From positions 1 to 64,000 of the forward strand of contig NZ_JASSOT010000054.1 of NCBI RefSeq assembly GCF_030238365.1: a DNA stretch of 64,000 nt. The letters are read 5' to 3'. This stretch comes from Lelliottia wanjuensis (GTDB lineage Bacteria > Pseudomonadota > Gammaproteobacteria > Enterobacterales > Enterobacteriaceae). Made by a program: the position numbers and the translations under genes. Positions 46,772-58,305 of this stretch are shown one piece after another; positions within the stretch are counted from its first letter, which is position 1; each line of letters begins with the position of its first letter. Under the pieces are notes generated by a model. The model was given only the letters and a program-made list of their open reading frames with translations, was not told where the DNA came from and searched no databases.

Positions 46772-48061
46772 CTACTCCTCCAGCGACCGAAGATGGTCGT
46801 CTTTCTTGAGCGTCATCAGCGCGACAATACTCACCACCGCCGTCGCCATCACGTAATACGCCGGAATATCCAGATTCCCCGTCTGCTTAATCAATCCGGT
46901 AATAATCAAACCCGCACAGCCCGAGAAGATCGCGTTCGACAGCGAATAGGCCAGCCCCAGCCCGGTATAACGCACGCGCGTCGGGAACATCTCCGACAGC
47001 ATCGCCGGACCCGGCCCCGCCAGCATTCCGACCAGACCGCCCGCAATCAGCACCACCATCGCTTTCACCGCCAGCGTGCTGGACTCCAGCTGCAAAATCT
47101 TCAGCAGCGGCAGGGCGAGGATCAGCAGCAGCGCAGTGGCAATCACCATCACCGTGCGTCGCCCGATGCGGTCGCTCAGTATCCCCGACGGAATAATCGT
47201 CAGCGCAAACCCGATATTCGAAATCACCGCAATTAGCAGCGCCTGGTTAAAGCCCGTGTGCAGCGCGGATTGCAGGTAAGTCGGCATAATCACCAGATAG
47301 GTATACCCGGCGGCAGACCATACCATCACGCGGCCAATTCCCATCACGATCGCTTTCAGCGTTGCGGCAGTCTGCGCCCGGGCGACGACCGGTTTCTCTT
47401 TCTGCTGCACAAAACTCGGTGTCTCTTCCATGCTGACGCGCAGCCACAGGGCAACCACGCCCATCGGCAGGGCGAGGAAGAACGGAATGCGCCATCCCCA
47501 GTCATGCAGCGCTTCTGGCGTCATCACCGCCGAGAGCAGGGCGACGATACCTGCGCCTGCCAGCAGACCGAGCGCCACGGTAAAGGATTGCCATGCGCCG
47601 TACAGCCCGCGTTTGCCGCGCGGCGCAAACTCGGTCATCAGCGACACCGCTCCGCCATATTCACCACCGGCAAACAGCCCTTGCAGGATGCGCAGTCCGG
47701 TGATGATCAGCGGCGCGGCAATGCCGATGCTGGCGTATACCGGCACCATGCCGATAGCGGCAGTGGCAAGTGTCATCAGCACCAGGACGATAATCAGCGT
47801 CGGCTTACGGCCGATGCGGTCGCCAATACGACCGAACACCACCGCGCCGAGCGGGCGGAAGAAGAAGGCGATTGCGAACGAGGCGTAGGTGAGGATCAGG
47901 CTGGTCATCCCCGCTTCGCCTTCAAGCTGGAAGAAGTTCTTCGCAATGACGGTGGCCATAAAGCCATACACCGCGAATTCATACCATTCGATGAAGTTGC
48001 CAATCGAGCCTGCAATTAAAGCGCGCTTGTGCGCATCCGGCGCACGTTGGGAAGAGTGCAT
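46772..48061 (-). CDS. MFS metabolite:H+ symporter (MHS family)
   Basis: A 429-residue, twelve-helix major-facilitator permease. The N-terminal IAGSIGNFIEWYEFAVYGF and the loop GRIGDRIGRKPTL (residues about 76-88) are typical of the metabolite:H+ symporters such as ProP, ShiA and KgtP. FAGGEYGGAVSLMTEFAP near 131 is a further family mark. The substrate is probably an organic acid or osmolyte, but it cannot be named. In E. coli K-12 the rlmB-aidB interval holds a different set (yjfI to yjfC), so this is a lineage-specific replacement. Confidence 0.85.
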   Translation of the reverse strand: MHSSQRAPDAHKRALIAGSIGNFIEWYEFAVYGFMATVIAKNFFQLEGEAGMTSLILTYASFAIAFFFRPLGAVVFGRIGDRIGRKPTLIIVLVLMTLATAAIGMVPVYASIGIAAPLIITGLRILQGLFAGGEYGGAVSLMTEFAPRGKRGLYGAWQSFTVALGLLAGAGIVALLSAVMTPEALHDWGWRIPFFLALPMGVVALWLRVSMEETPSFVQQKEKPVVARAQTAATLKAIVMGIGRVMVWSAAGYTYLVIMPTYLQSALHTGFNQALLIAVISNIGFALTIIPSGILSDRIGRRTVMVIATALLLILALPLLKILQLESSTLAVKAMVVLIAGGLVGMLAGPGPAMLSEMFPTRVRYTGLGLAYSLSNAIFSGCAGLIITGLIKQTGNLDIPAYYVMATAVVSIVALMTLKKDDHLRSLEE

Positions 48062-48252
48062 AATGATTCTCTCTCGGAAGATGAGAATAAATTATTCAAC
48101 AGATTGGTCCGCGTGAAATAGTTTATTCTTATGTTGTGTGACCTGATTCACGAATGATTTCAGGTAGATCGCCACCCTGTGACCCGACTCCCATGCAGCC
48201 GCCCCGTGCTCTGTCCATACTTACCTTCATTGCCATTGAAGGAGGGACACAT

Positions 48253-49875
48253 ATGCACTGGCAGACACACACGGTTTTTAACCAGCCTGTACCGCTGTCG
48301 AACAGCAATCTGTTTCTGTCCGATTGCGCCCTGCACGACGCAGTGGCGCGGGAAGGCGCTGAGTGGGACAGCGAATTTCTCGCCAGCATCGGCCAGCAGT
48401 TAGGCACGGCGGAATCGCTCGAACTGGGCCGCCTCGCCAACGCTAATCCGCCGGAGCTATTGCGTTACGATCCGCGCGGGGAGCGGCTGGACGATGTGCG
48501 CTTTCACCCGGCGTGGCACCTGCTGATGCAGGGGCTGTGCGCCAATCGGGTCCACAATCTGGCCTGGGAAGACGAAGCCCGCAAAGGGTCGTTTGTCGCC
48601 CGTGCCGCGCGGTTTGTGCTTCACGCGCAGGTCGAGGCCGGAACGCTTTGCCCGATTACCATGACCTTTGCCGCCACGCCGCTTCTCCAGCAGTCGCTGC
48701 CCAAACCTTTCCACGACTGGCTCTCGCCGCTGATGAGTGACCGTTACGATCCCCATCTTGCCTCCGGCGCGCAGAAACGCGGGCTGTTGATCGGCATGGG
48801 CATGACCGAAAAACAGGGCGGCTCGGATGTGTTGAGCAACACCACGCGGGCAGAAAAGTGCAGCGACGGCAGCTATCGGCTGATAGGGCATAAGTGGTTT
48901 TTCTCTGTGCCGCAAAGCGATGCCCATCTGGTGCTGGCCCAGGCGCACGGCGGGTTATCGTGCTTTTTCGTGCCGCGCATTCTGCCCGACGGACAGCGCA
49001 ATGAAGTCCGGCTGGAGCGTCTGAAAGACAAGCTCGGCAATCGCTCGAACGCCAGCAGTGAAGTCGAGTTGATGAACGCCTCGGGCTGGCTGCTGGGCGA
49101 AGAGGGTGAGGGCGTGCGCCAGATCCTGAAGATGGGTGGGCTGACGCGCTTTGACTGTGCGCTGGGCAGCCACGGGCTGATGCGCCGCGCGCTGTCGGTC
49201 GCCCTGTATCACGCCCATCAGCGGCAGACGTTTGGCAAAAATCTTGTCGATCAGCCCCTGATGCGCGACGTCCTGAGCCGGATGGCGCTCCAGCTCGAAG
49301 GGCAAACTGCGCTGCTGTTCCGCCTGGCGCGCGCCTGGGATCGTCGGGAAGATTCGCAAGAATCCGCATGGGCGCGGCTCTTCACGCCCGCGGCAAAATA
49401 CAGCGTCTGCAAAGGGGGCATCCCGTTTGTCGCCGAGGCGATGGAAGTGCTGGGCGGCGTCGGGTATTGCGAAGAGAGCGAGCTGCCGCGCATTTACCGG
49501 GAAATGCCGGTGAACAGCATCTGGGAAGGCTCGGGCAATATCATGTGTCTGGATGTACTGCGGGTGCTGGCGAAACAGTCGGGGATTCAGGATGTACTGC
49601 ACGATGACTTCGCGCAGGTAAAAGGCCAGGATCGCCATTTCGATCGCGGCTGGCGACAGTTGCAGCAAAAATTGCGGAAACCGCAGGAGGCGCAGGGCCG
49701 GGAGATCACGCAGCAACTCTATCTACTGGGAGCCGGAGCGCAAATGCTGCGACACGCCTCTCCGCCTGTGGCACAAGCCTGGTGTCGCATGATGCTGGAT
49801 CCTCGCGGAAGTACGCTCCTGAGCGAGCAGGTGCAAAATGACCTGCTGCTCCGCGCCACGGGGAGAGTGGGTTAA
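48253..49875 (+). CDS. aidB: Adaptive-response protein AidB
   Basis: AidB is an acyl-CoA-dehydrogenase-like flavoprotein induced by Ada during alkylation stress, and it binds DNA. The 540-residue protein (E. coli 541) begins MHWQTHTVFNQPVPL. It keeps the flavin-site region MGMTEKQGGSDVLSNTTRAE near 178 and the late SIWEGSGNIMCLDVLR near 421. The ATG at 48253 follows GGAGGG. No clear Ada box could be placed upstream by eye. Confidence 0.95.
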   Translation: MHWQTHTVFNQPVPLSNSNLFLSDCALHDAVAREGAEWDSEFLASIGQQLGTAESLELGRLANANPPELLRYDPRGERLDDVRFHPAWHLLMQGLCANRVHNLAWEDEARKGSFVARAARFVLHAQVEAGTLCPITMTFAATPLLQQSLPKPFHDWLSPLMSDRYDPHLASGAQKRGLLIGMGMTEKQGGSDVLSNTTRAEKCSDGSYRLIGHKWFFSVPQSDAHLVLAQAHGGLSCFFVPRILPDGQRNEVRLERLKDKLGNRSNASSEVELMNASGWLLGEEGEGVRQILKMGGLTRFDCALGSHGLMRRALSVALYHAHQRQTFGKNLVDQPLMRDVLSRMALQLEGQTALLFRLARAWDRREDSQESAWARLFTPAAKYSVCKGGIPFVAEAMEVLGGVGYCEESELPRIYREMPVNSIWEGSGNIMCLDVLRVLAKQSGIQDVLHDDFAQVKGQDRHFDRGWRQLQQKLRKPQEAQGREITQQLYLLGAGAQMLRHASPPVAQAWCRMMLDPRGSTLLSEQVQNDLLLRATGRVG

Positions 49876-49905
49876 GGCATCAGACGGACGGGTTTATCGG
49901 CGCGG

Positions 49906-50181
49906 TCAGGCGTAAAGAATCGCCTGCACCCGCCACTGATCGACCTGTCTGTCTTCCTGCATCTGGATAATGCGATACCAGGACGCGCCCTGCTCATCCG
50001 CTTTAAAGGCAATCACACGTTCAACGTCCTGCGGGCTCCCTGAAATGTTATTCACGGAGATCAGGCCAATTTCATTTAAGCCTGTGACGCAATCAGCACT
50101 GGCAAACTCTGCCGACTGCGCGGTGGTGCTCATCAGCCCAGCTGAGAGCAGCAGTGAGGTCAAAGCAAGAGATCGTTTCAT
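49906..50181 (-). CDS. yjfN: Periplasmic DUF1471 protein YjfN
   Basis: A 91-residue secreted protein with a signal peptide (MKRSLALTSLLLSAGL...AQS) and the body AEFASADCVTGLNEIGLISV. The C-terminal WRVQAILYA is typical of the YhcN/DUF1471 family. It matches E. coli YjfN in length and sequence; YjfN was reported to activate the DegP protease. The ATG at 50181 is chosen because it begins the signal peptide. It lies tail to tail with aidB. Confidence 0.88.
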   Translation of the reverse strand: MKRSLALTSLLLSAGLMSTTAQSAEFASADCVTGLNEIGLISVNNISGSPQDVERVIAFKADEQGASWYRIIQMQEDRQVDQWRVQAILYA

Positions 50182-50333
50182 TGTCAGCTCCATTTCACAT
50201 GTCTCCGGTATCCGCCGGGCAATCCTTCGCAAATAAACTCACTTCCATTGTCACAGGCATGGAGTTTATTGTGGACAGGAAAACGTCTATGGACGCAAAG
50301 CAGTGTAAATGTCGTTTAAATGCTGACAGTTAG

Positions 50334-50642
50334 TTATTTGCGATACAGAATGGCTTGCGAGTACCACTGTCCGGTAATGATGGTTTCATCCACCATAATG
50401 ATGACGTAGTAATCTGCTTTTGCGGCGACAGCTTTCGCTCTGATGTCATCCTCGGCATCCGCCGGTGAGCCACGAACTAACGTGCTGACCGTACCCATTC
50501 GCTGTAATCCTTCGGTCTGATTACGACGAATTTCCTGAGGATGGCTGGTGGCCGGCGGAGCGGGCTGAGGTGTTCCTTCCAGCACGCTACAGCCTGTGAC
50601 CAGCAGCACCAGCAATAAAGCAGCGAACCTGCGCATAACCAT
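50334..50642 (-). CDS. bsmA: Biofilm stress lipoprotein BsmA (YjfO)
   Basis: A 102-residue lipoprotein with a signal sequence ending in the lipobox LVTGC (Cys near 18). The DUF1471 body reads EGLQRMGTVSTLVRGSPADAED and the end WYSQAILYRK. E. coli BsmA (YjfO) is slightly longer and affects peroxide and acid tolerance in biofilms. Several in-frame starts exist; ATG 50642 is preferred because AGGA lies 8 nt upstream. It is 152 nt upstream of yjfN on the same strand. Confidence 0.85.
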   Translation of the reverse strand: MVMRRFAALLLVLLVTGCSVLEGTPQPAPPATSHPQEIRRNQTEGLQRMGTVSTLVRGSPADAEDDIRAKAVAAKADYYVIIMVDETIITGQWYSQAILYRK

Positions 50643-50801
50643 ATCTCGTTTCCTGATAGCCATAGTGTAGATGTCTGCGAATTTCCTTTTGGGGGAATGT
50701 TCCCAAACTGTTATCTGTGACGTCATTTTCGAATGAAAATAGCGTGAAAGCGTAATCCAGTTCTCAACATTATGAATCACCCATTAGAAAGAGGATCGAC
50801 C

Positions 50802-51530
50802 ATGATTGAACTTAAAACGCAGCGGCTTGGTGACCACGAGATTTTACACGCATTCCCGGCCGGAATGCGTGAGCAACCGTTGCCTGTTGTTATTTTTTAT
50901 CATGGGTTTACCTCATCAAAACTGGTTTACAGCTACTTTGCCGTCGCGCTGGCACAGGCGGGATTTCGCGTGGTGATGCCCGATGCACCCGATCACGGCT
51001 CGCGCTTTTCGGGTGACGAGCAGGCGCGGTTGGGCCAGTTCTGGCAAATCTTACAGGGCAGCCTGGGTGAGTTTTCCGGGCTATGCGATGCGCTCTATCA
51101 GGCGGGGCTGGTGGACGATGAACGTCTTGCCGTCGCCGGAGCGTCGATGGGTGGCATGACCGCGCTGGGAATTATGGCACGCCACCCGGAAGTGAAGTGC
51201 GTGGCAAGCTTAATGGGCTCGGGCTATTTTTCGACGCTTTCCCAAACGCTGTTTCCGCCGCAGGCGCAGGATATCGACGCCGTCCAGGCTTCGCTCGCTG
51301 GTTGGGACGTGACTCACGCGCTGCCGCATCTGGCGGACCGCCCGCTGCTGCTCTGGCACGGCGAGGCCGATGATATCGTGCCTGCCGCTGAGACGTTCCG
51401 TTTACAGCAGGCGCTGGTGCGTGAGGGGTTAGATAGCCATCTCACCTGCCTGTGGGAGGCGGGCGTGCGGCACCGCATCACGCCCACGGCGCTGGATGCC
51501 ACCACTGCGTTTTTCCGCCAGCACCTCTAA
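50802..51530 (+). CDS. yjfP: Alpha/beta-hydrolase esterase YjfP
   Basis: A 242-residue alpha/beta hydrolase resembling E. coli YjfP (249), which has carboxylesterase activity in vitro. The oxyanion region [17 protein letters not shown] lies near residue 31. The nucleophile elbow [11 protein letters not shown] is near 118 (Ser120). A late aspartate and histidine ([17 protein letters not shown]) complete the triad. It is shorter than E. coli YjfP through a gap after the nucleophile. AGAGGA precedes the ATG. Its stop overlaps that of ulaR. Confidence 0.9.
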   Translation: MIELKTQRLGDHEILHAFPAGMREQPLPVVIFYHGFTSSKLVYSYFAVALAQAGFRVVMPDAPDHGSRFSGDEQARLGQFWQILQGSLGEFSGLCDALYQAGLVDDERLAVAGASMGGMTALGIMARHPEVKCVASLMGSGYFSTLSQTLFPPQAQDIDAVQASLAGWDVTHALPHLADRPLLLWHGEADDIVPAAETFRLQQALVREGLDSHLTCLWEAGVRHRITPTALDATTAFFRQHL

Positions 51531-52282
51531 ACGCGCAGGATTTTGACGCCCAGATCCTCAAGTTTTTGCAGGATCTGCGGATTGGCACTTTTACCGGTGA
51601 TCACCATGTCGATCTGTTCGGCGCGGCTGAACAGCATTCCGGCGCGCTCGCCCACTTTGCTGCTGTCGACCAGCACCACCAGTTTCCCGACGACGTTGAG
51701 CATATTCTGCTCCGCCATCGCCGTGAGCATATCGGTTTTGTACAGCCCGTCCGCAGTGAGCCCTTTGCCGCTGGTGAACATCCAGTGCCCGGCGTACAGG
51801 CTGTTTTCGCTGTCCTGTGGGCTGAGGGTGATGGACTGGCTCTTGTTGTACTGGCCGCCCATGATCACCACGCTTTCGTGCTCCTGGTCGATCAGATAGT
51901 TCGCCAGCGGCAGATAGTTAGTGATGATTTGCACCGGCTTCCCGCACATCTCACGTCCCAGTAGAAAGGCCGTCGAGCCGCAGTTAATCACCACGCTTTC
52001 ACCGGGATTCACCAGCTGCGACGCAGCGCGGGCAATACGCACTTTCTCATCGTGATTCTGCGCCTGATGAATATTCATTGGCGTCCAGCGCGGGCGCTGC
52101 TGGCTGATGGCCTCTGCGCCATTGCGCACTTTCTTGAGCTTACCGCTCTCATCGAGCTTATTGATATCGCGACGCGCCGTGGCGGGGGATATTTCAAGAC
52201 GATCAATCACTTGTTCGACGGTGACAAAACCTTTTTGTGCCAGGAGTTCCAGTAAGATTTGATGCCGTTGCGCTTCCGTCAT
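51527..52282 (-). CDS. ulaR: L-ascorbate utilisation repressor UlaR
   Basis: UlaR is a DeoR-family repressor of ulaG and ulaABCDEF; in E. coli it is released by L-ascorbate 6-phosphate. The 251-residue protein equals E. coli. The N-terminal helix-turn-helix reads [25 protein letters not shown] (residues about 18-44). The C-terminal sugar-phosphate sensor contains [12 protein letters not shown] near 97. It is upstream of, and separate from, ulaG on the same strand. Confidence 0.95.
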   Translation of the reverse strand: MTEAQRHQILLELLAQKGFVTVEQVIDRLEISPATARRDINKLDESGKLKKVRNGAEAISQQRPRWTPMNIHQAQNHDEKVRIARAASQLVNPGESVVINCGSTAFLLGREMCGKPVQIITNYLPLANYLIDQEHESVVIMGGQYNKSQSITLSPQDSENSLYAGHWMFTSGKGLTADGLYKTDMLTAMAEQNMLNVVGKLVVLVDSSKVGERAGMLFSRAEQIDMVITGKSANPQILQKLEDLGVKILRV

Positions 52283-52355
52283 GAGCTATTCCGAAAAAAA
52301 TTGATTTTAAAAGATGATATTTGAAATAGCCTGAAAATACTAAGCAAAAAGAGAA

Positions 52356-52381
52356 TCGCCAGGCGCACTGGCCTGGCGATC
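52356..52381 (-). terminator. ulaG terminator
   Basis: ATCGCCAGGC pairs perfectly with GCCTGGCGAT around six bases. On the minus strand it is followed by TCTCTTTTTGC. It lies 13 nt beyond ulaG. Confidence 0.88.
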
Positions 52382-52393
52382 GCCGCTCCGTGA

Positions 52394-53458
52394 TTACAGG
52401 AACGATTTAAATGGCAGATCCGGTTCAATGGTGAAGCAATCATCGAAGCCGCGCGGGTAGTGATATTCGAAATTATCTTTATCCAGCGGCCAGGTAAATT
52501 TGCCGCCCACCTGCCAGATAAACGGCTTGAAGCCATATTTCAGGCGGTCTTTTTTCATCTCCCACAGAACGCGGATCTCCTGCGGATCGGCCTGGAAGTT
52601 TGACCAGATATCGTGGTGGAACGGGATCACCACTTTGGTGTTGAGCGCTTCCGCCATGCGCAGCATATCGGCGCTGGTCATTTTGTCGGTGATTCCGCGC
52701 GGGTTTTCGCCATAGGAGCCCAGCGCCACATCGATCTGATGCTCGTTCCCGTGTTTCGCATAGTAGTTGGAGTAGTGAGAATCGCCGCTGTGATACAGCG
52801 AACCGCCCGGCGTTTTGAACAGATAGTTTACCGCGCGCTGGTCCATACCATCCGGCAGAACGCCCGCCGCCTTCTGGTCGGCAGGGAGGGTGATCAACGC
52901 GGTGCGGTCAAACGCATCAAGAGCATGGATCTCCACGTCTTTGATTTTCACCACGTCGCCCGGCTTCATCACAATGCAGCGCTCTTTCGGCACGCCCCAG
53001 CCAATCCACAGATCCACACAGGTTTGCGGCCCGATGAACGGCACATCGTCGGCGCAGTTTTGCATGACGGCGGCGGCCACGTTGACGTCGATATGATCGT
53101 TATGATCGTGAGTCGAGAGCACCGCATCGATCTGACGAATGGCGAACGGATCCAGCACAAACGGCGTGGTACGCAGGTTCGGCTGGAGTTTTTTGACGCC
53201 TGCCATGCGCTGCATCTGGTGGCCGTCTTTCATCAGCGGATTGCCGTGGCTCTGTTTGCCGGTACCGCACCAGAAATCGACGCAGATGTTGGCGCTGCCT
53301 TCTGATTTCAGCCAAATCCCGGTGCAGCCCAGCCACCACATCGCAAAAGTACCCGGTGCGACCTGCTCTTGCTCGATCTCTTCATTCAGCCAGCTGCCCC
53401 ATTCCGGGAAGGTGCTCAGGATCCATGATTCACGGGTGATGGATTTCACTTTACTCAT
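52394..53458 (-). CDS. ulaG: L-ascorbate-6-phosphate lactonase UlaG
   Basis: UlaG opens L-ascorbate 6-phosphate to 3-keto-L-gulonate 6-phosphate. The 354-residue protein has the metallo-beta-lactamase fold, with the metal ligands in [11 protein letters not shown] near residue 115, [12 protein letters not shown] near 225 and PFHHDIW near 274. It matches E. coli UlaG in length. It is divergent from ulaABCDEF and shares its operator region. Confidence 0.97.
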   Translation of the reverse strand: MSKVKSITRESWILSTFPEWGSWLNEEIEQEQVAPGTFAMWWLGCTGIWLKSEGSANICVDFWCGTGKQSHGNPLMKDGHQMQRMAGVKKLQPNLRTTPFVLDPFAIRQIDAVLSTHDHNDHIDVNVAAAVMQNCADDVPFIGPQTCVDLWIGWGVPKERCIVMKPGDVVKIKDVEIHALDAFDRTALITLPADQKAAGVLPDGMDQRAVNYLFKTPGGSLYHSGDSHYSNYYAKHGNEHQIDVALGSYGENPRGITDKMTSADMLRMAEALNTKVVIPFHHDIWSNFQADPQEIRVLWEMKKDRLKYGFKPFIWQVGGKFTWPLDKDNFEYHYPRGFDDCFTIEPDLPFKSFL

Positions 53459-53485
53459 CGTTTGACTCCCTCATTAATCATAATT

Positions 53486-53510
53486 AATCACAAAATGACG
53501 CGTTGTGATT
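53486..53510. promoter_or_regulatory. Candidate UlaR operator, ulaG side
   Basis: AATCACAA and TTGTGATT form a perfect 8-bp inverted repeat with 9 bases between the arms. The element is 28 nt upstream of the ulaG start. The arms share TCACAA/TTGTGA with the ulaA-side operator, which argues for the same binding protein. UlaR is the natural candidate. Confidence 0.65.
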
Positions 53511-53710
53511 TATGTTGTCACCATTAAATCAGCATTGCAACGACGATTTTGCAAATTAAGAGATGTAACAAGTCGTACTAACAGACGGGTGGGAATCCAT
53601 TTTTTCGTTTGAAATCATTGTTAATTACTTAAATTAAAAGAATAAATTAAGGCTGGTAAGTGTGAAATGAAAATCATTATGAAGCACAGGGAAATAATTT
53701 GCGTGGCGCG

Positions 53711-53751
53711 TCACAAATAATCAAATGCAATCTTGTGGTGATTATTTGTGA
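53711..53751. promoter_or_regulatory. Candidate UlaR operator pair, ulaA side
   Basis: TCACAAATAATCA (53711-53723) and TGATTATTTGTGA (53739-53751) are perfect inverted 13-mers separated by 15 nt. The pair is 67-107 nt upstream of the ulaA start, where the promoter is expected. The arms resemble the ulaG-side element. Confidence 0.75.
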
Positions 53752-53763
53752 TTACTAGAGTGA

Positions 53764-55215
<1,452 letters not shown>

Positions 55216-55230
55216 CAAGGAGTTTTGATT

Positions 55231-55536
55231 ATGACCGTACGTATTCTGGCAGTGTGTGGTAACGGGCAGGGCAGCTCCATGATCATGAAAATGAAAGTGG
55301 ACCAGTTTCTCACCGGGCAGGGGGTTGATCATTCGGTGAACAGCTGCGCCGTGGGCGAGTACAAAAGCGAGCTGAGCGGGGCGGATATCATCATTGCCTC
55401 CACGCATATCGCCGGCGAAATCACCGTGACGGGCAATAAATACGTGGTGGGCGTGCGCAATATGCTCTCCGCCGCGGATTTTGGTCCGAAGCTGATGGAC
55501 GTCATCAAAGAGCACTTCCCCGGTGATATCAAATAA
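55231..55536 (+). CDS. ulaB: L-ascorbate PTS, EIIB component
   Basis: A 101-residue EIIB that hands phosphate to ascorbate. The phospho-cysteine lies in the N-terminal loop [19 protein letters not shown] (C9). The ATG at 55231 is chosen over a TTG two codons upstream because AAGGAG sits 8 nt before it and it gives the E. coli length. Confidence 0.97.
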   Translation: MTVRILAVCGNGQGSSMIMKMKVDQFLTGQGVDHSVNSCAVGEYKSELSGADIIIASTHIAGEITVTGNKYVVGVRNMLSAADFGPKLMDVIKEHFPGDIK

Positions 55537-55545
55537 GGACGCGAG

Positions 55546-56013
55546 ATGAAATTACGTGATTCGCTGGCGGAGAACCGTTCCATCCAGCTCCAGGCCGAGG
55601 CCAGCACCTGGCAGGAGGCCGTCAAACTGGGCGTCGATTTACTGGTTAAGGCAGATGTGGTTGAGCCGCGCTATTACCAGGCCATTCTCGACGGCGTGGC
55701 GCAGCACGGACCGTACTTCGTCATTGCCCCAGGCCTTGCGATGCCGCACGGCCGCCCGGAAGAGGGCGTCAAAAAAACCGGCTTCGCGCTGGTCACGCTG
55801 AAAACACCGCTGGTCTTTAACCATGAAGACAACGACCCGGTCGATATCCTGATCACCATGGCGGCAGTCGATGCCACCACCCATCAGGAAGTGGGCATCA
55901 TGCAGATCGTGAATCTGTTTGATGATGAAGCCAATTTCGACCGTTTACGCGCCTGCCGTACCGAGCAGGACGTGCTGGATTTAATCGATCACGCCAATGC
56001 GGCGGCAGTTTAA
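55546..56013 (+). CDS. ulaC: L-ascorbate PTS, EIIA component
   Basis: A 155-residue EIIA of the mannitol/fructose type. The phospho-histidine lies in [15 protein letters not shown] near residue 68. It receives phosphate from HPr and passes it to UlaB. E. coli UlaC is 154 residues. It is followed by ulaD after 13 nt. Confidence 0.96.
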   Translation: MKLRDSLAENRSIQLQAEASTWQEAVKLGVDLLVKADVVEPRYYQAILDGVAQHGPYFVIAPGLAMPHGRPEEGVKKTGFALVTLKTPLVFNHEDNDPVDILITMAAVDATTHQEVGIMQIVNLFDDEANFDRLRACRTEQDVLDLIDHANAAAV

Positions 56014-56026
56014 GAGGGAATTGAAT

Positions 56027-56677
56027 ATGTCATTACCGATGTTGCAGGTCGCGCTGGATAACCAAACGATGGCCCATGCGTATGAAACCACGCGCCTGAT
56101 TGCGGAAGAAGTGGACATCATCGAAGTCGGCACCATTCTTTGCGTCGGAGAGGGCGTTCGCGCTGTGCGCGATCTGAAAGCCCTGTACCCGCACAAAATC
56201 GTGCTGGCAGACGCCAAAATCGCCGATGCCGGAAAAATCCTTTCGCGGATGTGCTTTGAAGCCAACGCCGACTGGGTGACGGTGATCTGCTGTGCGGATA
56301 TCAACACCACCAAAGGCGCGCTGGAAGTGGCGAAAGAGTTCAACGGCGATGTGCAGATTGAACTGACCGGCTACTGGACCTGGGAACAGGCGCAGGAGTG
56401 GCATGACGCGGGCATTCAGCAGGTGGTTTATCACCGCAGCCGTGACGCGCAGGCGGCGGGTGTGGCTTGGGGTGATGCCGATATCAGCGCGATTAAACGC
56501 CTTTCGGATATGGGCTTTAAAGTCACCGTGACGGGCGGCCTGGCGCTGGAAGATTTACCGCTGTTTAAAGGCATCCCGATTCACGTCTTCATCGCCGGGC
56601 GCAGCATTCGTGATGCCGCTTCTCCGGTCGAAGCGGCGCGTCAGTTCAAACGTTCCATCGCCCAGCTGTGGGGCTAA
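56027..56677 (+). CDS. ulaD: 3-keto-L-gulonate-6-phosphate decarboxylase
   Basis: UlaD decarboxylates 3-keto-L-gulonate 6-phosphate to L-xylulose 5-phosphate. The 216-residue protein is nearly identical to E. coli. The Mg-binding and catalytic DAKIADAGK motif lies near residue 62, and the phosphate-binding [11 protein letters not shown] and [10 protein letters not shown] loops are near 168 and 190. The start is at [10 protein letters not shown]; the frame is open 30 nt farther upstream inside ulaC. Confidence 0.97.
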   Translation: MSLPMLQVALDNQTMAHAYETTRLIAEEVDIIEVGTILCVGEGVRAVRDLKALYPHKIVLADAKIADAGKILSRMCFEANADWVTVICCADINTTKGALEVAKEFNGDVQIELTGYWTWEQAQEWHDAGIQQVVYHRSRDAQAAGVAWGDADISAIKRLSDMGFKVTVTGGLALEDLPLFKGIPIHVFIAGRSIRDAASPVEAARQFKRSIAQLWG

Positions 56678-56686
56678 GGAGCGGGT

Positions 56687-57553
56687 ATGTTATCGAAACA
56701 GGTCCCGCTGGGTATCTATGAAAAGGCGCTCCCTGCGGGGGAGTGCTGGCTTGAGCGCCTGCAGCTGGCGCAAAAGCTGGGATTCGATTTTGTTGAAATG
56801 TCCGTGGACGAGACGGATTTACGTCTTTCTCGTCTCGACTGGAGCCGTGAACAGCGTTTGGCGTTGGTCAATGCGGTAGCGGAAACCGGCGTGCGCGTGC
56901 CGTCGATGTGCCTGAGTGCGCATCGTCGTTTTCCCCTCGGCAGCGAGGACGACGAGGTTCGCAACCAGGGCCTGGAGATCATGCGCAAAGCCATCACCTT
57001 CGCGCAGGATGTCGGTATCCGCGTGATCCAGCTGGCGGGCTATGACGTTTACTATCAGGAAGCCAACGACGAAACGCGCCGTCGTTTTCGTGAGGGGCTG
57101 AAGGAGAGCGTCGAAATGGCCAGCCGTGCGCAGGTGACGCTGGCGATGGAGATCATGGATTACCCGCTGATGAACTCCATCAGCAAGGCGCTGGGCTACG
57201 CGCATTATCTCAATAATCCGTGGTTCCAGATCTACCCTGACATCGGCAATCTTTCGGCATGGGACAACGACGTGCAGATGGAACTGCAGGCCGGGCGCGG
57301 GCATATCGTGGCGGTTCACGTCAAAGACACGCGTCCAGGTGTTTTCAAAAACGTCCCCTTCGGCACCGGGGTGGTGGATTTCGAACAGTGCTTCCGGACG
57401 CTCAAACAGAGCGGCTACTGCGGACCGTATCTGATTGAGATGTGGAGTGAAACGTCAGACGACCCGATTGCCGAAGTGGCGAAAGCCCGCGACTGGGTTC
57501 GCGAGCGGATGGCTCGGGCGGGACTGCTGGAGGCTTCTCATGCAGCAGCTTAA
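56687..57553 (+). CDS. ulaE: L-xylulose-5-phosphate 3-epimerase
   Basis: UlaE converts L-xylulose 5-phosphate to L-ribulose 5-phosphate. The 288-residue TIM-barrel protein (E. coli 284) has likely metal ligands in AMEIMDYP (Glu near 155), [10 protein letters not shown] near 184 and VHVKDTRPG near 209. Its end overlaps the ulaF start by 14 nt, so the two are coupled. Confidence 0.96.
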   Translation: MLSKQVPLGIYEKALPAGECWLERLQLAQKLGFDFVEMSVDETDLRLSRLDWSREQRLALVNAVAETGVRVPSMCLSAHRRFPLGSEDDEVRNQGLEIMRKAITFAQDVGIRVIQLAGYDVYYQEANDETRRRFREGLKESVEMASRAQVTLAMEIMDYPLMNSISKALGYAHYLNNPWFQIYPDIGNLSAWDNDVQMELQAGRGHIVAVHVKDTRPGVFKNVPFGTGVVDFEQCFRTLKQSGYCGPYLIEMWSETSDDPIAEVAKARDWVRERMARAGLLEASHAAA

Positions 57554-58226
57554 ACAGCAGGTGTTTGACGCCAATATGGATCTGCCGCGCTACGGTCTGG
57601 TGACCTTTACCTGGGGCAACGTGAGCGCGATCGATCGTGAACGCGGGAGGGTGGCAATCAAACCCAGCGGCGTGGCGTACGACGTCATGCGGCCAGAGGA
57701 TATGGTGGTGGTGGATCTCGACGGCAACGTCATCGACGGGAAATGGAATCCCTCTTCGGATACCGCTACCCATCTGGCGCTCTATCGCCGCTATCCATCC
57801 CTCGGCGGCGTGGTGCATACCCACTCCACCCATGCGACGGCCTGGGCGCAGGCCGGGCTGGCGATTCCGGCGCTGGGCACCACGCACGCGGACTATTTCT
57901 TTGGCGACATCCCCTGTACCCGGGCGTTAACCGAAGAGGAAGTGCAGGGCGAATATGAGCTCAACACCGGGAAAGTGATTATCGAGACGATCGGTGAGCA
58001 TGAACCGCTGCATACGCCGGGGATTGTCGTCTGGCAGCACGGTCCGTTCGCGTGGGGCAAAAGTGCGCACGATGCGGTGCACAATGCGGTGGTGATGGAA
58101 GAGGTGGCGAAAATGGCGTGGATTGCGCGCGGGATCAACCCGCAGCTTCAGCCCATCGACAGCTATCTGATGAACAAACATTACCAGCGCAAACACGGGC
58201 CGAACGCCTATTACGGGCAGAAATAA
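57540..58226 (+). CDS. ulaF: L-ribulose-5-phosphate 4-epimerase UlaF
   Basis: UlaF makes D-xylulose 5-phosphate, which enters the pentose phosphate pathway. The 228-residue class II aldolase-fold protein has the zinc ligands in [11 protein letters not shown] (His near 95 and 97) and a late histidine (HGPFAWG near 171). The N-terminal [11 protein letters not shown] and [10 protein letters not shown] phosphate-binding motifs are intact. It is the last gene of ulaABCDEF. Confidence 0.97.
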   Translation: MQQLKQQVFDANMDLPRYGLVTFTWGNVSAIDRERGRVAIKPSGVAYDVMRPEDMVVVDLDGNVIDGKWNPSSDTATHLALYRRYPSLGGVVHTHSTHATAWAQAGLAIPALGTTHADYFFGDIPCTRALTEEEVQGEYELNTGKVIIETIGEHEPLHTPGIVVWQHGPFAWGKSAHDAVHNAVVMEEVAKMAWIARGINPQLQPIDSYLMNKHYQRKHGPNAYYGQK

Positions 58227-58231
58227 AAAAA

Positions 58232-58248
58232 GCCCCCGGGCAGGGGGC
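58232..58248. terminator. Terminator between ulaF and yjfY
   Basis: GCCCCC pairs with GGGGGC around five bases. On the minus strand it is followed by TTTTTTT, so it best fits termination of yjfY; it may also help end the ula transcript. Confidence 0.75.
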
Positions 58249-58305
58249 AAGTCAAACTATGGCTATATTCTCGTTGTTGGCTTTCCTGGTGCTAGCGTCA
58301 AAGTC

